From contig CM041465.1 of NCBI GenBank assembly GCA_023213395.1, positions 6,882,001 through 6,946,000 of the forward strand: a stretch of DNA of 64,000 nucleotides, given 5' to 3'. A program made the translations under genes and the position numbers. Every line of letters begins with the position of its first letter. Positions within the stretch are counted from its first letter, which is position 1. Below the pieces are notes generated by a model. The model had not been told where the DNA came from. It did no database searches and saw nothing but the letters and a program-made list of their open reading frames with translations. Positions 53,999 through 64,000 of this stretch are shown in pieces. This DNA comes from Cycas panzhihuaensis (Eukaryota; Cycadophyta).

Positions 53999-56560
53999 CG
54001 CTTCCGGCCCGGAATGGATACTAATCACCGACTCGTAAGTGCAGTATGTCTCTCGCATTATCATCGCTTTCTTTCGGATGTTTGCTTGCGATTCTGCATG
54101 TGTATGACTTCAGGCGATCTTGTGGTCGCCCACACTTATTTTAGCCTATGACGACTACAAAGGGCACACTCCCGCCGAGTGTGTGGCACCGGTGACCGTG
54201 ACATTCCCGTGATCCGCCTCCTCACTCCAGGATCCACTAGGTTTGCGCCACCTCCACCCGTGTGATGACTCATCATCGTTTGGTCAACTTGCCACCCCAC
54301 TTGAGCCCTATTTTTGCTCCTTTGGACCCATTTTGTTGGCTTGTTTGCTCCCGGGTGGGTGTCTTAGCGTTACGTTAACCTTTTCTGTCATCTGCCCCCA
54401 ACCTGGACTGGTTGGTGGGTCCCATTTTCAGCCCTAAGCGCGTACCGCCAGATTTTCCGCATCACGGAATATTTATGCAGTGAATATCTGACCTGACGAC
54501 TGTCTCAGGTTGTTTTTAAAAATCCGCCGTGGCAATTTCGCATTTATTACGAAACTGCCACGTGGCTCGCGCTTTATTTCTCTTCCAGCTGCGCCCTAAT
54601 CGTATGCTTTAGGGTTTTGCTTGAGTACTTAAGCCCTTTTTGGCTCATTTTCAAGGATCTTTTTGCTCACTTTTGGAATTGCTCTCAAGGAAACACTCTC
54701 CTGCTCTGCTTCTCTCTGCTGTTTGCTACATCAACTAGACCTGCACTCTTCATACAGCACCCAACTCTCCTTTGGCGTGGCTGAGACATTCTCCTAGCCC
54801 CTCGAACGCCTTGGAGAGGGCTCCTTTGAAGTGGTGTCTAGCTGGTCTTCACCCAGGCAGTCCATAAGCGCCCCAAGTGCAGGTGTTTCCCGTCACACCT
54901 CCATAGCATGGCCTCAAACTTGCTCTACTTCAGATCTGGGCTGATTTATCAGTCCCTCTCTGCTGCCCTTTGGCTGAGGCATATCCCTTGCCTCTTCTCT
55001 TCAGGTATTCCTTGTTTTTAGGCTTGTTTTCTTGTGATATTCATGCTTCAGCTTGTTTGCTCTTACTTGTTGCTTGAGAGTTGGTTGTCCTCCCTTTTGG
55101 AGGCTGTTATACCACTCTCCCTGTGCTCCTTACTGCGTTCTTGTCGCCCAAGGCGGCATTGAGGGGTTGCATAGGTTTTGGAGAGGAGCTGGGTGGATTC
55201 CGTACCACCTTCCATGCTCCCTAGGCGGCTCTAAGCCCCCCAAAACCTCCCTCTCGCCTCTTTGCTCTTGGCTTGCTAACAAGGGTTTGAACGCTCCTTT
55301 TTGGTTGCCCAAACCGGTCTGCCACAAGTTGCGATCTTGATTTGGAGCCTTTGCTTGGGTTTGGGCATCACACATAAGTCCCAACCGCCGGTTTCTTGCT
55401 CCACCTTTCTCCCCCGGGTCACCCGGTTTGCTCCTCATAGCATCCCGGTTCGCCGTGGGTACCCTTGGGCCTTTCTTTGCCCCTTTTTGCTGCCATTTTT
55501 TAGCTCTTGTTCTTGATTTTCCCCTCGCTGCCTCGTGGCTCTTGGGGGGAGGTTTGGGCATCATTTGCGGGAGGTAGGCCACTCCGAGGCTTACCCAACC
55601 ATTTACTTTCACTTTGGTCACTTTCTTTTGATACTTTCATTGTTGGGTTAGCACTAAAGCATGTATATCCAAATTCTCGTTTATGTTATTTAGGCATATA
55701 TTGTTAGAATTTTTGTGTTGCATGTTAGTGCTCTTCCTTCGGGAAGGGAAAGAGACCGCTATCGCTTACAGGTCCTTGGGAAGGGTGGAGTGCATCGCCT
55801 GTGGGCCTAGCTACTGGTAAGCATCTTCATATGCGTTATGTTTTCATGCTATTTCATTTCTTAGTTGGTGCTTCCTTTCTTTCTTGGTATTGCATTTGAT
55901 TTTTCTGGGGAAGGTAAGGAAGCCCCCCTCTTCGTCCATTGCCTATCTCGCATCCAGTACGTCGTGCGGAGTGGCTGGGCGTTCCTCGAGAAGGTTGCTT
56001 CGTCTCGCACGCCTTCGCTCCAGGTGCACGCTCGTTCCCCTCCGCTACCCTTTCTTTTCCTTTTATTTCTTTCGTAGTAATTAGTACATTGAAGGATTAA
56101 AGGAAAAATTGGTTTGGTACTTGTTTGCTATTCTTTTGTCTTGTTTCGTGCATCTTTATCATTTGTAGGAAAGATTGTAGGAGTCCTTCTCACCCCCGCC
56201 TTTCCTCTTCTCCCTTGACCAAGACGAGTGCCTTGCTTCCAAAGATCACCGTGTACCCGCTAGGTTGTGTAGGAGTGCCCTTGGCCTGTCTCCATTAGGG
56301 TCTTCTCTCCCCTTCCGCCACCCAAGGGTGGAGGGTCCTATTCCTGTGTCAACCTGTGTTTGCCTATGCACCTTCACCCTTACTCAAGTGAAGGGTCACC
56401 CGATAGTAGCCATACTCCATTGCATCCCGAACTCGCACTCCGGCCAAGACGGGCGCCTCAAGGTGGTAGTTACCCACCTTTTAGGTCCCACCTTCCATCA
56501 TTCCACCACTCACCCTCTCTTACACCTATCAGTTAGGTAGTTATCCTGTAGCGACGCGTC
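53999..56560 (+). mobile_element. Solo LTR of the Gyp-A family, 2,562 bp, GC-rich
   Basis: Flanked by the 5-bp TSD CACTT (53,994-53,998 and 56,561-56,565). Removing it joins two halves of Cop-B2 that are continuous in Cop-B1. It aligns with 21,588-24,771 and, inverted, with 1-812 and 19,115-26,001. Shared runs are GGAATGGA..., GCCACGTGGC, CCCTAATCG, TTCAGGTA and the C-terminal CCCGAACT.GC. It begins CGCTTCCGG and ends GCGACGCGTC, so lacks TG..CA. It keeps many CpG sites that are TG or CA in the older copies. Several ORFs of 60-160 codons are by-products of high GC, not genes. Confidence 0.85.
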
Positions 56561-56565
56561 CACTT

Positions 56566-58140
56566 TCCATTGAGCTTAAACCAATAGAACTATACCTTGC
56601 TCTTAATGAAGAACCCCTAATGTACCAAGAAGCTATAAAGCATGTAGTTTGGAGAAATGCCATGAATGAAGACTACCAATCTCTTATTAAGAACAATACA
56701 TGAGAGCTTGTTGATCTACCACTTAGAATAAAGGTAGTTCAAAATAAATGGTGTTTAAAAACAAGTATAGATCAGATGGCACCCTAGAAAAACATAAGGT
56801 GAGGTTGGTAGCAAAAGGATTCACATAAAGGGAAGGCATTGACTACACTAAAATCTTTGCTCTTATAACCAAGTGGCCTACAATTAGAACTCTTATAGCC
56901 TTGGTTGTTCAATAGGGTTAGAAAATTCACTAACTTGATGTTAAGATCGTATTTCTCAATGGGGACCTTAAAGAAGAAATTTATATGGATCAGCTAGACA
57001 GATACGAGATTATTGGTTAGGAGCATAAGATTTGCAAGCTCAAAAAGTCCTTGTACTGCCTAAAGCAAGCCCCTTTGTGCTTGGTTTACCAAGCTATCTG
57101 AAAGAATGAGGCAACTTGGATATGAGTTTTGTGACTATTAAGATATTAATGCAACATTATTTATTAAGCACCAAAATGATAAAGTCAGTAACCTCTTAAT
57201 CTTTGTGGATGATATGCTAATAACAAGGAATAGTGAACATGTAATCAGCCAATTGAAGAAGGACCTTACTAAAACTTTTGAATTGTCTAACCTCGAGTTG
57301 ATGAAATATTACTTAGGAATTGAAGTAATTGAAAAGAATGGCAAAATCTTTCTCTCCTAAGAAAAATATATCAATGATCTTCTGACAAAGTTTTAGTTGG
57401 AAGGTGCTCGACTAGTGGATACACCTATAGAGCCTAATATTAAACTCTCAACTGATGGTGACACTAGGGAGGCAGATGCAACATTTTACAAGAAACTTAT
57501 AGGTAGTCTCATCTATACTACCAACACAAGGCTAGATATTGCACACTCTATTGGTATTCTTGCAAGATTCATGACAAATCCTAAGTAGAATCATTGGCAA
57601 GCTGTAATACAAGTGTTGAGGTACCTGAAGATGACCAACAAATATGGTCTATTGTATGAACCTAATGCAAAATTTAAACTTTATGCATACATAGACTCAG
57701 AATTTGCCGAAGATAAAGACATGGGAAGATCTACATCTGGGTACATAACATTTCTTGGAATAGCACCAATATCATGGAGATCCATACGGCAAAAGATAGT
57801 TGTAGACTCAACCGCTAAAGCTGAATATATTACTGCTTCTGAGATAAATAAGGAGGTGATATGGATTAGAAAATTGTTAAATACATTAAATTCCACCCAA
57901 ACAAGTTCTGCTAGCTTACATGTAGATAATCAATCTATAATCCAAATGGCTAAAAATCTTGTATTTCATGATCGTACCAAACATACAAGTACGAAAGTCC
58001 ATAAGATTAGAGAACTAGTTCATGATGGCATAATTCAATTGGAGTACTGCCTCACAACAGATCAAGTGGCTGATATCTTCACGAAACCACTGAAGAAGGT
58101 GGAGTTTGAATAGTTCCAAAAGAAACTCGGCCTTAGGGCC
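56566..58140 (+). pseudogene. Cop-B2 RT and RNase H
   Basis: RT starts ALNEEPLMYQEAIKHVVWRN, then continues over frame shifts to NLLIFVDDMLITRNSEHVIS (57,190-57,240, catalytic FVDD kept), LELMKYYLGIEV, VDTPIEPNIKLSTDGD and FYKKLIGSLIYTTNTRLDIA. RNase H is open from 57,613 to 58,113: LYAYIDSEFAEDKDMGRSTS, IAPISWRSIRQKIVVDSTAK, LHVDNQSIIQMAKN, TKHTSTKVHKIRELV, QVADIFTKPLKK. This 166-codon frame is the longest intact RNase H here. A Gln/Trp codon position reads TAG after VEFE. The family is a Tork-like copia by look, which is inference. Confidence 0.88.
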
Positions 58141-58546
58141 TCCATCTCTAACTAATTGAAGGAGTTGATAATAGGACCATCATACTCTATCCCATTCGTG
58201 AAAACCCCTTGTGGGCATGAAAGGATAAGGGTTGTATCATTTTGGAAAATCATAATCTATTAAAACCTAAAACGGCATGGGGGATGACCAAATGGTATAT
58301 GGTGACGTAGTAGATTTTAGCTATAAAATTCATTGTACTTATTGGCTATCTGGCTTCATTTAAAGAGCCACCTGAACTAGGTTAGTAGATTAGAAAATCT
58401 ATGGGTTTTCTTCCCTATGAGGATTTCCCACAAAAGTATCACAGTAGTTTTCTTTGTAAGAGGCTCAAATGAAGACCTCATAGGATAGAATAAAATAGGA
58501 TGAAATGACCTTCTACCATTAAGGGTGGGGGATTGAAATAGGTTAA
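58141..58546 (+). other. Cop-B2 3' untranslated region and polypurine tract
   Basis: About 400 bases between the pol end and the LTR, also present in Cop-B1 and Cop-B3. AAGGGTGGGGGATTGAAATAGG (58,520-58,541) is the purine tract before the LTR. Confidence 0.75.
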
Positions 58547-58831
58547 TGTCACAAGGTCATTACATTAGTTGATTATTTCTAAAAAGGGTCTTGAGTGAAC
58601 TTTAAATTAGATCACTTAAGTGAAATGCACTTTCATATGCAGTGTGTATAATTTCATTTCACCTAACTCTAATGCTCCCACTCTTAATATAAAAGTAAAA
58701 GTTCAATGGAGGAGTCTTATTCTTACCTCCCCATTTTATAACAACTACTTTCTTTCTCTTAAGTCTCTCTTGCTCCGATGTTTACCTTTGTGTTTAGTGC
58801 ATGGAAATGAAGGATAAATCCACTCTTTTCA
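58547..58831 (+). repeat. Cop-B2 3' LTR
   Basis: 285 bp, TGTCACAAGG to CACTCTTTTCA, TG..CA. Matches Cop-B1 and Cop-B3 LTRs in reverse. Confidence 0.9.
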
Positions 58832-59490
58832 TTTTTGTTATCTAATTAGATGTTAAGTACATTTGCCTTGTTATAATTAACTTGCCATGGCTAGGTAGTT
58901 TGGCCTATTCTTAGAGTTGATTATTTAAGATAATCCAACTATCAACTTGATCTAACTGATGAAACTTTGACACAACACATTAATTGTATTAGTCCTACAA
59001 GCAATTAAGAAGGATGATGAACCATATATTTAAAGCAACTTCCTAATGAACTGGTAATTGCAGTGATTAGTCACCCATGTATTTCGGTAGATAGATATTA
59101 TTTTATATAGAATCAGATATCACTTTACTTGATCAATCAATTTGATGCTTAACTTAATATTCATCATCCAACTTAATATAGATTGAAAGTAGCCATCACA
59201 CAGGTGAAGATATGAAGATGTACATAAAACACTTCATATATATTAGTTTTATATAGGTTAATGCTTGATGAAGACAAGTATATAGTTATAAGGTATAGGT
59301 TATTTACAGGTTACATGTGATATTATATACAGGATATAGATACAGTTATAGGATATAGGATATTTATAGGTTACAAGTGATACTACATAAAGGATACAAG
59401 TTACAATTACAACTTATAGGTTTTATCATATAAGATGAAGACTTAAAGACTCAAGATCAAGATTCAATGACATTAAACAATATGGGGGGG
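58832..59490 (+). other. AT-rich stretch with short GGTTACA-type repeats
   Basis: No protein. From 59,280 to 59,400 units like TATAGGTTATTTACAGGTTAC and ACAGGATATAGATACAG recur. It ends in ATATGGGGGGG, a polypurine tract for the LTR at 59,491, so it may be the 3' interior of that element. Confidence 0.45.
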
Positions 59491-59713
59491 TGTTAAAATA
59501 TAATGTTTAATATGAGCTCATTGTACAAATGCACTTCCTACCACTCACCTACTTTGAGATCTGTGAGATGCACATATATCCATGTTATCTCTTTATTGAA
59601 TGATCTAATGGCTTATTGTATTTGATAAGATACTTATGAGGTCATTTTCACTATATATATGTGCATTTACCACTTGAGAACTTGAGAAAAGAGAGCGGAG
59701 AATGATGTAATCA
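59491..59713 (+). repeat. Small copia-like LTR (3' LTR), plus strand
   Basis: TGTTAAAATATAATGTTT follows the tract ATATGGGGGGG (59,480-59,490). A possible end is GATGTAATCA at 59,713, where Cop-D integrase coding begins in the opposite strand. About 223 bp. ACTATATATATGTGC at 59,651 may be its TATA box. No partner LTR is in the window. Confidence 0.5.
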
Positions 59714-60660
59714 TTCTCTTTGATCACAGTATATCTGCTAACCATAACCTTTCTTTCTTTGGGATCATATATCTTATATGATTTGGATACATCACTATAC
59801 CTAATAAATATACACTTAATACTCTTATTATCAAGTTTGGCCCTCTTTTATTTAGGAATATGGATATAAGCTAAGTATCCAAAGATTCTCAAGTGATGAA
59901 TACTAGGTTTATAATCAATCTATGCTTCTTCGAGTGTCATCCACCTAAGGGCCTTGGTGGTGCATCTCTTAGTGAGGTAAACTATAGTGTGGATAGCTTC
60001 TATCCAAAATTCATATCCTAACTTCTTATCTTTGAGCATGTACCTAACCATCTCAACTATGGTGCAATTTTTATATTTAGCAACCTTATTTTATTGTGAA
60101 GTGTAGGGCTTCGTTTATTGCCTTCTAATGCCATGGTATGTATAATAGACATTAAATTTATCAGAAATAAACTCTCCCTCATTATCTAATCATAGGGAAA
60201 GTTTCTTGTGTCCACTTTATTTTTTCACAAAAGTTTTGAAGTCTATAAAACATTGAAATATATTTGCTTTGAATTTTAGAAAATAGATCCATGTTTTTCT
60301 TATATAATTATCAATGAAGGTGAGAAAATACTTTGCACTAACTAATGATGGGATATCCACTAGACCATAAAGATCTATGTAGATTAATTGGAGTTACCCT
60401 TTTACTCTATAACTTCCATGAAAAAAACTTTCCCTATGTTGCTTGCCTAGGACGCAACCTTTATAAATGTCCTTATCAGCTTCAATTTGTGGTAATGCTT
60501 TACTCATATTTATTCTCTTCATAAGATTTAAGCTTCCATAGTTTAGGTGGTCAAATTTTTTATGCCATATATTGCTATCTAATTTGATTAGTATCTTGAA
60601 TGCATAGTTATTCAAAGGAGTTAAAACTAGCTTGAAAAGTCTATCTTTAGTCATTTATCA
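59714..60660 (-). pseudogene. Cop-D pre-integrase and integrase
   Basis: The minus-strand frame at 60,394-60,654 reads IWHKKFDHLNYGSLNLMKRI and YKGCVLGKQHRESF, the GAG-pre-integrase region with its C..C. The core follows with YIDLYGLVDIPSL, YFLTFIDNYIRKTWIY, LDNEGEFISDKF and KVAKYKNCTIVEMVRYML. The Glu of the triad is K. The C-terminus HHLRIFGYLAYIH, SIKCIFIRYSDVSKSYKIYD, ends near 59,720 with VMVSRYTVIKEND. RT is absent: the plus-strand LTR at 59,491-59,713 abuts the end. Confidence 0.87.
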
Positions 60661-62112
60661 TTTTGCAACAACAACTTTGTTCTTCCTCTTGTCTTTGATA
60701 GTGCATTCACCATTATTAAATATGACCTTATAGTCCTATTCCATCATCTATCCCATTGACAAAAGATTTTTCTTTAGAGCTGAAACATAGAGAACATCTT
60801 CAAGATATCTATTTTCACCTAAATCTTTCATGATGATAACTTTGCCACTTCTAATAGATTCATGTGACATATCATTACTAAATATAATTGAGCCCTTTCC
60901 AATCCTATCAATAGTTTGAAATATTTTCTCTTTATGGGTCATATGTATAGAATAATAAGAGTCTATATATGAATAATCTTCTTCCTTTTCATATGCAACA
61001 AAGCTTGATAAGAATAAGCAATCATTCTTTTTAGTTTCAATAACTGCATTAACATTACCCTTTATAGGAGGACCATTCTTAGAAAAGCATCTATCTTCAA
61101 TATGGCCTACTTTATGGCAAAATATACAATGAATTGGATCCCTTCCTCTTTGGATAAGACTCCTACTTCTAGGGTTTCCTCTCTCAATGGACGATGTCCT
61201 TCCTCTTTCCAAGTATGGACCTTGATTATCCCTTTATTTATTGCTTGGATTATTGAAGTTGGGCCTTTAAAGGTTAGTATGACCTTGGTAATTTTGAAAA
61301 CATTGGTTTGCTTCTTGATATCTCTCTTGATTTTGATATTTTTGTTGACTAGGATATCTTTGATTAGCTCCTTGTTGATACTCTTAATGTGTCTCTTGTT
61401 TAGATTTTTTGTCTCTCTCCCTTGGGGATTGATTCCTTAATCTTGAACTTTTAGCTTAGGAATTAGACTTTATCCTTGCCTTAGTTGTAAAAACATATTC
61501 TAAGGATTCATTTGAGTTTTTCTTCTCTTTAACATCCATTAACATGACATTCAATTATTAAATTTTTAATGTACTTAGGTCCTTTGAGATTTCTATACTT
61601 ATTGCTACCATCTTAAACCTTTTGACTTTACTAACATACCTAAGTATCCTTTTAGAAACCCTTTATTCTATTAGGGTCTCATTAAGAAATCTCATTTGAT
61701 ATATGAGGTCTTGAACCTTTGTTATAAATTTATTGATAGACTCATTAGGAAATATCCTCAAATTTTTAAATATACTTCTCAATGTTTGGAGCTTAGATAA
61801 GGCCACACCTTTATAAATGTGTTACAATATATCCCATGCCTATTTAGACTTTGATGGCTCACTAATCCTTAGAAAGATATGGTCTTCTAAGTAACAAAAA
61901 ATCAAGGCTAAAACATCATTATCCTTCTTTACATATTTCTTAAATGGTTATTTTTTTGTTTTAGTTGCATTTCAATTAAGTTCTATGTACCTTATCTTCA
62001 TAATGTCTCATATATCTTTAGCAATGAGGATGGGTATCATCCTCCCACTCTAAGTCAAAAAATTTAATCTATCAAACTTGGGAATGATCATGTTACCAAA
62101 ACTAGTAGCCAT
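60661..62112 (-). pseudogene. Cop-D Gag and protease
   Basis: Gag begins at the minus-strand ATG at 62,112 (MATSFGNMIIPKFDRLNF). It continues IFCYLEDHIFLRISEPSKSK, WDILQHIYKG, LSKLQTLRSIFKNLRIFPNE and INKFITKVQDLIYQMR, a copia UBN2-type capsid, then a Gln/Asn-rich stretch. The knuckle CIFCHKVGHIEDRC at about 61,085-61,125 is an intact C-x2-C-x4-H-x4-C. Protease reads SYIDSYYSIHMTH (D-S-G-A changed to D-S-Y-Y), then GKVIIMKDLGENRYLEDVLY and VSALKKNLLSMG at 60,748-60,960. Numerous stops upstream of the knuckle. Confidence 0.88.
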
Positions 62113-63210
62113 TATGTTTCAAAATAAAGTTTTATTTAAATTTTTCCTAAGGTATAGTTTTAAAATAATATGTCATATTACCTAAAAGGTTGCTAGTCTC
62201 TAAGTTTATGGGTCTTTAAGGAATCCTTCAGTTACTATTCTGTCTAATGACACCTGCTCACAACAAATCAAGGACCCAATATACTAGTATATAAGCACTA
62301 GGCTCTATATACCTCAGTACATAGGCTACTAAGAAGGTACAAGACCCCTTGACTTATTTATCCACCTATGCCATACTTATGCCTAGTAATAGATCTAGAT
62401 GTGATGGCTTTATAAACCAAGGTATTCATCTCCCTGGGTCTAGCCTAGTCTCCAAAATCTAAAAAGAAAGGTTTACTCCACCTTAGCCTATCATCGTATA
62501 CACGTAATAGCTAATGACATTCCTCATCCAATATGAGTAGACCAAGGGCATCTGCATAGTGGTAACTTTAGGGGTTTTAACTATTCCCTTTACAAGACTA
62601 GAAAATAGGGTGTTCTTTCATAAATTTATCTTATTTAGTGTAAACATATATTTTATATGTAGTCTTATTTAGTAAATAAGATTCCTTCTTAATAAACAAA
62701 TAAATAAAACAACTTGAAAATAAAATGAAATAAACCTCTTTTCAAATGATATGAATGTAAGATGAATGAGTTTTTTTTGAATGAAATAAATATAAAACAA
62801 ATAAGCTTTCAAAGTGATACAAATAAGCTCTAAAATAGTATGAAATGAAAAAAAAAATGAAAGATCCTTTGAATGAGCTTTTAAAAATACAATAGGATGT
62901 ACTCTATGTAAACTTTTAAGTGCAATAAAGAACCTTAATTAAACTTTGAAAATAAACTTTAATAATGAAGCAAAATGATCTTTAAATGAGTAAAATTGAG
63001 CTTCAAGATAAAAATGAATAAGATGAAAATATATTAGAGTGTAAATGAGCTCTTAAGATGTAATAAACACACTCTATATGAGTCTTTGTAGTGTAAAATG
63101 ATAGCCATAAATGACCTTTAAAAATACTTTAATAATGAGAAAAATTAATCTTTAAATAAGCAAAAATGAGCTTTAAAATGAAATAAATGAGTTAAAAATA
63201 AAATAAAGTA
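62113..63210 (-). other. Cop-D leader, with A-rich degenerate repeats
   Basis: No gene. From about 62,690 to 63,200 the plus strand is a degenerate series of units such as AATGAGCTTTAAAATGAAATA and AATAAGCTCTAAAATAG. No clear PBS or 5' LTR. Cop-B3 cuts it at 63,211. Confidence 0.5.
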
Positions 63211-64000
63211 TGAAAAGAGTGGATCTATCCTTCATCTCTATGCACTTAACACAAAGGCAAACATGGTAGCAAAAGAGACTTTAGAGAAAGAGAGTAGCTC
63301 TCACAAAATGGGGAGGTAAGAATGAGCCTCCTCCATTGAGCTTTTACTTTTATATTGAGAGAGGGAATGTTAGAGTTACGTAAAATAAAATTACACATAA
63401 TGTACATGAAAGTGCATTTTACTTAAGTGATCTAATTTAAAGTTCACTTAAGACCATTTTTAGAAATAATCAACAAATGTAATGACCTTGTGATATTAAC
63501 CCATTTCAATCTCCCCCTTAATGGTAGAAGGTCATTTCATTCTATTTTATTTTATCGTATGAGGTCTTGATTTGAGTCTCTTACAAAGCAAATTACTATG
63601 ACATGGGGAAGAAAACCCATAGACTTTCTAATCTACTAAACTGGCTCAGGTGGCTCTTTAAATGAAGCTAGATAGCTAATCAGTATAATAAATTTTGTAG
63701 CTAAAATTGACTGAGTCTCCATATGCCATTTGGTCATCCCCCATGCATTTTCAAGTTTTCAGAGGTTTCAATTTTTTAAAATGATATAACCCTTATCCTT
63801 TTGTACCCACAAGGGGTTTTTATGAATGGGATAGGGCAGAGACTTACTCATCCTTCTGCGTCTATAAGGGGTTTTCATAAATGAGATAAAGTATGATGGT
63901 CCTATTATCATCTCCTTTAATCAGTTGGAGATGGAGGCCCTAAGGCCAAGTTGCCTTTGGAACTATTTAAACTTCATCCTCTTTAGTGGTTTGGTGTAGA
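63211..64000 (-). mobile_element. Cop-B3: 3' LTR and pol end of a third Cop-B copy, running off the right edge
   Basis: The 3' LTR is 63,211-63,495 (TGAAAAGAGTGG to CTTGTGATA). The minus-strand polypurine tract AAGGGGGAGATTG follows at about 63,510. The 3' untranslated region corresponds to 45,197-45,710 and, inverted, to 58,141-58,546. The last bases (63,940-64,000) start the end of RNase H. The body lies outside the window. Confidence 0.88.

Larger units (their letters stand above)
53740..58831 (+). mobile_element. Cop-B2: copia element, 5'-truncated, split by a solo gypsy LTR
   Basis: Plus-strand copy of Cop-B. It starts in the integrase/RT hinge (53,770-53,998 mirrors 51,632-51,860), is interrupted by 53,999-56,560, then continues with RT and RNase H (56,566-58,112), a polypurine tract and the 3' LTR (58,547-58,831). 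Gag, protease and most of integrase are absent. It faces Cop-B1 head-to-head. The left boundary is approximate. Confidence 0.82.

Noticed and set aside
55130-55621. 163-codon minus-strand ORF in a GC-rich stretch that could pass for a CpG-island gene
   Set aside because: Lies inside the solo LTR bounded by CACTT duplications; family LTRs elsewhere do not keep this frame.

Overview
This window reads as plant nuclear DNA from a large, repeat-dense genome. Every recognisable coding trace is an LTR-retrotransposon protein of a plant Ty3/gypsy or Ty1/copia lineage. Primer-binding sites match plant initiator tRNA-Met in most elements. Insertions are old, nested and slowly decaying, and stop codons arise largely by C-to-T change, as expected for methylated DNA. 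I see no intact host gene, tRNA, rRNA or CRISPR array. A gymnosperm-like genome would fit the very long gypsy LTRs and old nests, but the sequence alone does not settle the species. Names below (Gyp-A, Gyp-G, Cop-M, Cop-B, Cop-D, Cop-E, Cop-F, N) are mine.

Layout, 1-26,001: a large minus-strand Tat-like gypsy element, Gyp-A. Its 3' LTR is cut by the left window edge. Next come a second, archaeal-type RNase H, a plus-strand (antisense) module with a plant-mobile-domain-like ORF, the integrase C-terminus, integrase N-terminus, RNase H, RT, protease and gag, then a long 5' LTR. It is broken twice. A chromodomain gypsy element (Gyp-G, 6,831-12,952, minus) sits in the integrase gene. An inverted partial copy of the same family (about 20,832-24,771, plus) sits in the 5' LTR.

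26,002-40,201: the remains of a minus-strand copia element (Cop-E), split by N1 (26,857-39,682, TSD GAAGT). N1 is a minus-strand element whose only coding trace is Gag. N1 is itself split by Cop-M (29,019-36,555, TSD GTAAC), the best-preserved element. Cop-M carries an antisense host-gene fragment resembling elongation factor 2 and an array of palindromes in its leader.

40,202-53,180: a minus-strand copia 3' LTR, an AT-rich stretch with no clear genes, a plus-strand copia fragment (Cop-F), then minus-strand Cop-B1. Cop-B1 is split by N2 (47,230-51,626, TSD AGTGA), a second copy of the N family.

53,181-64,000: Cop-B2 in the opposite orientation, split by a GC-rich 2.56-kb solo LTR of the Gyp-A family (53,999-56,560, TSD CACTT). 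N2 and this solo LTR occupy target sites one base apart in the two Cop-B copies. A small LTR (59,491-59,713), the minus-strand gag-to-integrase half of Cop-D, and the 3' end of a third Cop-B copy finish the window.

Coordinates of element ends with TSDs are exact to the base as read. Ends of decayed coding regions are approximate.
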